This document shows positions 59,209 to 64,000 of a DNA stretch of 64,000 nt, piece after piece. This DNA comes from DASSNR01 sp036278935 (GTDB lineage Bacteria; Gemmatimonadota; Gemmatimonadetes; Gemmatimonadales; Gemmatimonadaceae). The DNA is taken from NCBI GenBank assembly GCA_036278935.1, contig DASUKA010000115.1, positions 3,745-67,744 on the forward strand, read 5' to 3'. Both the position numbers and the translations under genes were made by a program. Every line of letters begins with the position of its first letter. The stretch's first letter is position 1. The notes below the pieces were generated by a model. It worked only from the letters and a program-made list of their open reading frames with translations. It was not told where the DNA came from and did no database searches.

Positions 59209-61143
59209 CTACTTCTTCTCCTCGTCCACGATCTCGTAGTCCGCTTCGACCACGTCGTCCTGGCCGCCGGGGTTGGCGTGGGCGCTCGCATCGGCCGCCT
59301 GGTCGGTGGCGGCGGCGCCCGCTTCCTGCTGACCCTGCGCGTAGAGCGACTGGCCGGCCTCGCTGTACACCCGCGAGAGCTCTTCCTGTGCCGCGCGGAT
59401 CTCGGCCGTGTCCTCGCCGCGGAGCGCCTTCCGGGCGCGCTCCACCGCGCCGTCCAGCCGGCTCTTGAGCTCCGGGCTCAGGCGGTCCGACCACTCCTTG
59501 GAGTTCTTCTCCACCTCGTACGTCATGCTGTCCAGCCGGTTGCGCATGTCAATCTGCTCACGCCGCTCCTTGTCCTCCTGCGCGTGCGATTCGGCGTCCT
59601 TCATCATGCGCTGGATCTCGGTCTCGGAGAGCCCGCTCGAGGCCTCGATGCGAATCTTCTGCTCCTTGCCTGTCGCCTTGTCCTTGGCCGTCACGTGCAG
59701 AATGCCATTCGCGTCGATGTCGAACGTCACCTCCACCTGCGGCATCCCGCGCGGTGCCGGCGGAATCCCGGTGAGCTGGAACTTGCCGATCGTCCGGTTG
59801 TACACGGCCAGATCGCGCTCGCCCTGCAGCACATGGATCTCCACCGTGGTCTGGCTGTCCTCCGCCGTGGAGAAGACCTCGCTCTTCTTGGTGGGGATGG
59901 TGGTGTTTCGCGGAATGAGCACCGTCGTCACGCCGCCCAGCGTCTCGATGCCAAGTGAGAGCGGGGTGACATCCAGAAGGAGCACGTCCTTCTGCTCGCC
60001 GGTGAGCACCGCGCCCTGAATGGCCGCGCCGATCGCCACGACTTCGTCAGGATTGACGCCCTTGTGCGGCTCCTTCTTGAAAAAGTCCTTCACCACCTGC
60101 TGCACCTTCGGAATGCGCGTGGAGCCACCGACGAGAATGACTTCGTCGATCTGGTCGACCGACATTCCCGCGTCCTTGAGCGCCTGCTGCATGGGCGGGA
60201 TGGTGCGCTGGATGAGGTCGTCCACGAGCTGCTCGAACTTGGCCCGCGTAAGCGAATAGTTGAGGTGCTTGGGGCCGGTCTGGTCTGCCGTGATGAAGGG
60301 GAGGTTGATGTCGGTCTGCTGCGTGGAGGAGAGCTCCATCTTCGCCTTCTCCGCCGCTTCCTTGAGCCGCTGCAGCGCCATCGGATCCTTGGCCAGGTCG
60401 ATGCCCTGGTCGCGCTTGAACTCGGCCACCAGCCAGTCGATCACACGCTGGTCGAAGTCATCGCCGCCCAGGTGCGTGTCGCCGTTCGTGGACTTGACCT
60501 CGAACTGACGCGAGCCCTCCACGTCGTACAGCTCCAGGATCGAAATGTCGTACGTGCCGCCGCCCAGGTCGAAGACGGCCACCTTCTCGTCCTTCTTCTT
60601 GTCCAAGCCGTATGCCAGTGCCGCCGCCGTGGGCTCGTTGATGATGCGCAGCACATCCAGCCCCGCAATGCGCCCCGCATCCTTCGTCGCCTGGCGCTGC
60701 GAGTCGTTGAAGTAGGCGGGCACCGTCACCACGGCCTTCTCGACCTTGTGGCCAAGGTAGTCTTCCGCCGTCTGCCGCATCTTCTGCAGAATCATGGCGG
60801 AAATTTCCGGCGGGGTGTAGCGTTTGCCCTGAATCTCCACGGTCGCGACGTCGTTCTGCCCCGCCACGACCTTGTAGGGCACGCGCTTCGTCTCGTCCTG
60901 CACCTCGCTCATCTTGCGACCCATGAACCGCTTGATCGAGAAGACCGTGTTCTGGGGATTGGTGACCGCCTGCCTCTTGGCCACCGTGCCCACGAGCCGC
61001 TCGCCATCTTTCGTGAAGCCGACCACCGAGGGAGTGACGCGTCCCCCCTCGGCGTTGGGAATGACGACGGGGTCCCCGCCTTCCATAACCGCCACGACGG
61101 AATTCGTCGTCCCCAGGTCAATCCCGATAACTTTGTCTGGCAT
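59209..61143 (-). CDS. dnaK: Hsp70 chaperone DnaK
   Basis: The 644-residue protein has the ATPase signatures VIGIDLGTTNSVVAVMEGG, VFDLGGGTYDISILEL and VILVGGSTRIPKVQQ, the interdomain linker DVLLLDVTPLSLGIETLGG, a substrate-binding beta domain and a helical lid ending EADYEIVDEEKK. It is the major ATP-dependent folding chaperone. A GAGGGA ribosome site precedes the ATG. No grpE or dnaJ gene lies beside it in the window. Confidence 0.98.
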   Translation of the reverse strand: MPDKVIGIDLGTTNSVVAVMEGGDPVVIPNAEGGRVTPSVVGFTKDGERLVGTVAKRQAVTNPQNTVFSIKRFMGRKMSEVQDETKRVPYKVVAGQNDVATVEIQGKRYTPPEISAMILQKMRQTAEDYLGHKVEKAVVTVPAYFNDSQRQATKDAGRIAGLDVLRIINEPTAAALAYGLDKKKDEKVAVFDLGGGTYDISILELYDVEGSRQFEVKSTNGDTHLGGDDFDQRVIDWLVAEFKRDQGIDLAKDPMALQRLKEAAEKAKMELSSTQQTDINLPFITADQTGPKHLNYSLTRAKFEQLVDDLIQRTIPPMQQALKDAGMSVDQIDEVILVGGSTRIPKVQQVVKDFFKKEPHKGVNPDEVVAIGAAIQGAVLTGEQKDVLLLDVTPLSLGIETLGGVTTVLIPRNTTIPTKKSEVFSTAEDSQTTVEIHVLQGERDLAVYNRTIGKFQLTGIPPAPRGMPQVEVTFDIDANGILHVTAKDKATGKEQKIRIEASSGLSETEIQRMMKDAESHAQEDKERREQIDMRNRLDSMTYEVEKNSKEWSDRLSPELKSRLDGAVERARKALRGEDTAEIRAAQEELSRVYSEAGQSLYAQGQQEAGAAATDQAADASAHANPGGQDDVVEADYEIVDEEKK

Positions 61144-61346
61144 GGCTCCCTCTTCGGGTGTTCAGTGAATGCCGTTTCGTCGTGCGCGCTGTCACGCGCC
61201 CAGGCGTCGCGCGGCTCCATGCGCCGCTCAAGCTCGAGTGACGCGCGACCAACTTCGTTCCCATAGCAAGGGGAGGGCCGCACGAGTGCGCCACTTTGAC
61301 AGTATCGGCAGCAACGGCCGCTCCAATTCATGACAGAGCGAACGCC
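61144..61346. other. Divergent dnaK/rhomboid promoter region
   Basis: About 200 bp between divergent starts. I looked for a CIRCE inverted repeat (TTAGCACTC-N9-GAGTGCTAA) and a sigma-32 promoter upstream of dnaK and found neither convincingly. On the plus strand TTTGACAGTATC (61293-61304) offers a TTGACA -35 for the rhomboid gene, but the matching -10 position is GC-rich. Confidence 0.4.
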
Positions 61347-62120
61347 ATGATCCCGCTCGGCGACGATCTGCCCACGTTCCGAACGCCGTGGGCCCTCTAC
61401 CTCCTGCTCGGCATCACCTGGCTGGTGTGGGTCTTTGTGCAGGGGGCCGGATTCAACCGGCTGGCGCTGGCGACCAGCGTGTGCAACCTCGGCATGGTGC
61501 CGGGCGAGCTGACCCATCGCGCCCTCATAGGCACCGCGGTGCCGCTGGGGAATGGGCTGGCGTGCGTGGTCGACAACAGCGCGGTGAACATCTTCACTCC
61601 CATCACCTCCATGTTCCTGCATGGGAGCTGGGAGCACATCCTCGGCAACTCCATCTTCTTCTGGGTGTTCGGGAACAACGTCGAGGACAGCATGGGGCAC
61701 GGGCGGTTCATCGTGTTCTACTTCGTCTGCGGGCTGATCGCGGCGGCGGTCTACATTCTCATCTCCCCCCTGTCGCCCGTTCCGACGGTGGGCGCGTCGG
61801 GGGCGATCTCCGGCATTCTCGGAGCGTATCTGGTGCTCTACCCGCGGGCCCGGGTCAATATGTTCTTTTTCATCTTCCTGATCCCGATCCGCGCCTGGCT
61901 GGTACTGATCTGGTGGTTCGGATGGCAGCTCATTGCCGCGCTACCCATGCTTTCCTCCATGCGACCCGACGTGTCCGGGGGGGTGGCGGTCTGGGCGCAC
62001 GTCGGCGGCTTTGTGGCCGGAGTGGTGCTCATCAAGCTGTTCGAGAACAGCAAGCTGGTTGCGGCCCACAGGGCCGCGGTCGCGCAGCGATACCGCCCGC
62101 GCTGGCACGACGGGTACTGA
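61347..62120 (+). CDS. Rhomboid-family intramembrane serine protease
   Basis: The 257-residue protein has six or seven membrane helices. The catalytic dyad is S151 in VGASGAISGILGA and H218 in VWAHVGGFVAG. The helix-2 motif MFLHGSWEHILGNSIFFWVFG supplies the oxyanion residues. These proteases cut membrane proteins within the bilayer. The ATG at 61347 gives a short N-terminus (IPLGDDLPTFRTPW) as in the bacterial family with an extended first loop. It is a single gene. Confidence 0.94.
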   Translation: MIPLGDDLPTFRTPWALYLLLGITWLVWVFVQGAGFNRLALATSVCNLGMVPGELTHRALIGTAVPLGNGLACVVDNSAVNIFTPITSMFLHGSWEHILGNSIFFWVFGNNVEDSMGHGRFIVFYFVCGLIAAAVYILISPLSPVPTVGASGAISGILGAYLVLYPRARVNMFFFIFLIPIRAWLVLIWWFGWQLIAALPMLSSMRPDVSGGVAVWAHVGGFVAGVVLIKLFENSKLVAAHRAAVAQRYRPRWHDGY

Positions 62121-62253
62121 GGCCGGGCGGTTTGCCGGCACGACGGGTGGCAAGGTATGTTCCCCGCGAGCGGCGCGCGTGCCGGGCACCAGGCTCCCGA
62201 TGACGCACTGAGCGCTCGAACGCCTTATGACCAATCCCGGAGACTGATAATCC

Positions 62254-62865
62254 GTGCGTCTGATTCCACATGACGAGGTATTCTTCGACCTCTTCAGCGA
62301 GATTGCCAAGCGGGGCTCCGCTGCAGCCACTCTCCTCAAGCAACTCTTCGCCGAACCCGGGCGGCTCGACTACTTCGTGGGGGAAATCAAGAAGGTCGAG
62401 CACGAGGCGGACAACATCACGCACGATATCATCGCCCGCATCGACAAGACGTTCGTCACGCCCATTGACCGCGAGGACATCCACCTGCTGGCGTCGCGGC
62501 TCGATGAAGTGGTGGACCTGGTGGACGGCACAGCCCGGCGTGCGGCGATGTTCCAGATCACCCAGGTGCGCGAGCCAGCCAAGAAGCTGTGCGCGGTGCT
62601 GATCCTGGCGACCGACAGCATCGAGGAGGCGGTCAAGAACCTGCGGAACTCCAAGATCGTGGTACAGCAGAGCCGCGCGATCAAGACTCACGAGGAGGAA
62701 GGGGACGCCCTGTATCACGAGGCGGTGGGGCTGCTCTTCAAGGGCACGCCCGATCCGCTGGAGGTGATCAAGTGGAAGGAGCTCTACGACACGCTGGAGC
62801 GGGCTCTGGACCAGTGTGAAGACGTGGCCAACGTGGTCGAGAGCATCTCGCTCAAGCATGCCTGA
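62254..62865 (+). CDS. DUF47 (PhoU-like) accessory protein of phosphate transport
   Basis: The 203-residue all-helical protein starts with GTG and shows the DUF47 pattern MRLIPHDEVFFDLFSEIAK, VEHEADNITHDIIARIDKTF and TPIDREDIHLLASRLDEVVD. The acidic ExxxD pairs bind metal in PhoU-like folds. The next gene, a Pit transporter, begins 2 bases after its stop, the standard arrangement in which DUF47 modulates Pit. Confidence 0.95.
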   Translation: MRLIPHDEVFFDLFSEIAKRGSAAATLLKQLFAEPGRLDYFVGEIKKVEHEADNITHDIIARIDKTFVTPIDREDIHLLASRLDEVVDLVDGTARRAAMFQITQVREPAKKLCAVLILATDSIEEAVKNLRNSKIVVQQSRAIKTHEEEGDALYHEAVGLLFKGTPDPLEVIKWKELYDTLERALDQCEDVANVVESISLKHA

Positions 62866-62867
62866 AC

Positions 62868-63905
62868 GTGGTCACATACGTCATCGTCATCATCGCGATC
62901 GCGTTCCTCTTCGATTTCAGCAACGGCTTCCACGATTCCGCCAACTCCATCGCGACGGTCGTCGGCACCCGGGTGCTGAGCCCGCTGGTGGCGGTGGCCT
63001 GGGCGGCGTTCTTCAATCTTGCGGCGGCGTTTCTGGTGGGCACCGAAGTCGCGCGGATGGTGGGGCAGGGGATGATCGAGCCCGCCGTGGTCGATCCGAA
63101 CGTGATTCTGGGAGCCCTCATCGGCGCGATCCTCTGGAACATCATCACCTGGCTGTGGGGACTGCCGTCGAGCTCGACGCATGCCCTGCTGGGCGGCTAC
63201 GGCGGTGCCGCGATTGCCAAAGCGGGTTTCGGCGCGGTCATTCCCGCAGGGTGGACGGTGACCATCCTGTTCATCGTGATCTCGCCGGTGCTGGGAATGG
63301 TGCTGGGCTACGCGCTGATGGTGGCCGTGTACTGGATCTTCCGCCGCATGCCGCCGGGCAAGGTGGACCACCTCTTCCGCACGGTCCAGCTCGGCAGCTC
63401 CGCATTCCTCTCCTTCATGCACGGCGCCAACGACGCGCAGAAGACGATGGGGATCATCGTCGTCCTCCTGGTGTCCACGCGCAAGCTGTTCGCGGAGCGG
63501 CTCGGCACGCTCCACCATCTCTACGTGCCGAGCCTGGGGGTGATGCCGCGCTGGGTGGAGCTCGGGGCGTACGGGGCGATCTCGCTCGGAACGCTCTTCG
63601 GCGGCTGGCGCATCGTGCGTACCATGGGCAGCCGCATCACACGGCTGCGCCCGGTGGGCGGCTTCTGCGCCGAGACGGGGGGAGCACTGAGCATCATGCT
63701 GGCGACGCACTTCGGCATTCCGGTGAGCACCACGCACACGATCACCGGGTCCATCGTGGGGGTCGGGGCGACCACCCGGCTCTCGGCCGTTCGCTGGGGG
63801 GTGGCGAGTCGGATCGTCTGGGCGTGGATCCTGACGATCCCCGCGGCCGCGGTGATGGCAGCGATCGCGTGGATGATCCTGCACGCGATCGTGCCGGCGT
63901 TCTAG
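62868..63905 (+). CDS. pit: Low-affinity inorganic phosphate transporter (Pit/PHO-4 family)
   Basis: The 345-residue protein has about ten membrane helices and the two inverted PHO-4 repeats. The N-terminal signature is FDFSNGFHDSANSIATVVGTR, the mid-region has LPSSSTHALLGG and FMHGANDAQKTMGI, and the C-terminal repeat ends PVSTTHTITGSIVGVG. The GANDAQ and SST/STTH motifs form the phosphate and cation path. It starts with GTG and is co-transcribed with DUF47. Confidence 0.96.
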   Translation: MVTYVIVIIAIAFLFDFSNGFHDSANSIATVVGTRVLSPLVAVAWAAFFNLAAAFLVGTEVARMVGQGMIEPAVVDPNVILGALIGAILWNIITWLWGLPSSSTHALLGGYGGAAIAKAGFGAVIPAGWTVTILFIVISPVLGMVLGYALMVAVYWIFRRMPPGKVDHLFRTVQLGSSAFLSFMHGANDAQKTMGIIVVLLVSTRKLFAERLGTLHHLYVPSLGVMPRWVELGAYGAISLGTLFGGWRIVRTMGSRITRLRPVGGFCAETGGALSIMLATHFGIPVSTTHTITGSIVGVGATTRLSAVRWGVASRIVWAWILTIPAAAVMAAIAWMILHAIVPAF

Positions 63906-63964
63906 GGAGCGGGCGCGGCGTGCTTGGCTTCCCCCGCCCCCGCCGGCGCCGCTAGTTTGCGTCC

Positions 63965-64000
63965 ATGACCGTCCCCATCCCCGTATTCATCAATGCCGAG
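63965..64000 (+). CDS. Start of a further gene, 12 codons only
   Basis: An ATG at 63965 opens MTVPIPVFINAE and runs off the window. TAGTTT ends 6 bases before the ATG and no ribosome site is present, the same arrangement as at lon. The strand IPVFINAE would fit a diacylglycerol-kinase-like N-terminus, but 12 residues are too few to assign. Confidence 0.45.
   Translation, partial: MTVPIPVFINAE

Noticed and set aside
61144..61346. CIRCE or sigma-32 control upstream of dnaK
   Set aside because: Only fragments such as GCGCACTCGTGCGG were found; no paired TTAGCACTC/GAGTGCTAA and no good CTTGAAA/CCCCAT spacing.
1..64000. Insertion sequences, integrases, phage genes, toxin-antitoxin or defence systems
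   Set aside because: None was seen. All sizeable genes belong to envelope, metabolism, proteolysis or transport families, and no transposase or restriction motif appeared.

Overview
This window is chromosomal DNA from a GC-rich, Gram-negative (didermic) bacterium. The gene style suggests Gemmatimonadota, with Acidobacteriota as the main alternative. The clues are a PadR/ADOP-type ABC permease pair, an LA_2272-like 16-residue repeat protein, lipid A and LPS genes, many GTG/TTG starts with 4-base stop/start overlaps, and short repeats scattered between genes. The taxonomic call is an inference from gene content; there is no rRNA in the window.

Layout. (1) 1-4.5 kb: end-truncated ADOP permease with its PadR regulator, two unknown proteins and a DinB-like protein. 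(2) 4.5-9.3 kb: a minus-strand operon of an FHA-GAF-adenylate cyclase, an LPS/Kdo-kinase-like protein and a GT9 glycosyltransferase, divergent from a secreted glycine-rich repeat protein. (3) 9.4-20.5 kb: trpE on the minus strand, then a plus-strand run of outer-membrane protein, Nudix hydrolase and a near-complete 4-amino-4-deoxy-L-arabinose (L-Ara4N) lipid A pathway: arnT, arnB, arnC, arnA formyltransferase, arnA decarboxylase (two separate genes) and arnD. (4) 20.5-49 kb: a large surface-glycan or glycosylated small-molecule region. It holds a carbamoyltransferase/SxtJ/SxtK-like module, an acyltransferase, three SGNH hydrolases, GH1, a GMC oxidoreductase, a flippase, several GT2/GT4 glycosyltransferases, an FkbM methyltransferase, AsnB, two alkaline-phosphatase-superfamily enzymes flanking a Gfo/Idh/MocA oxidoreductase, and two small CopD-like membrane proteins. 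(5) 49.3-56 kb: the protein quality-control block tig-clpP-clpX-lon-engB. (6) 56-61 kb: two small unknown proteins, tRNA-Leu(UAG), HtrA protease and DnaK. (7) 61.3-64 kb: rhomboid protease, DUF47/Pit phosphate transport pair and the first 12 codons of a further gene.

How it fits together. Most of the window concerns the cell envelope: LPS core phosphorylation and glycosylation, cationic lipid A modification and a decorated surface glycan. The remainder is housekeeping proteolysis and chaperones. The best candidates for something new are the carbamoyltransferase module with its 52-residue third component, the phosphatase-oxidoreductase-phosphatase arrangement inside the glycan region, the cyclase translationally coupled to LPS-core genes, and a set of dispersed palindromic intergenic repeats, two of which sit inside the tig-clpP-clpX-lon block.
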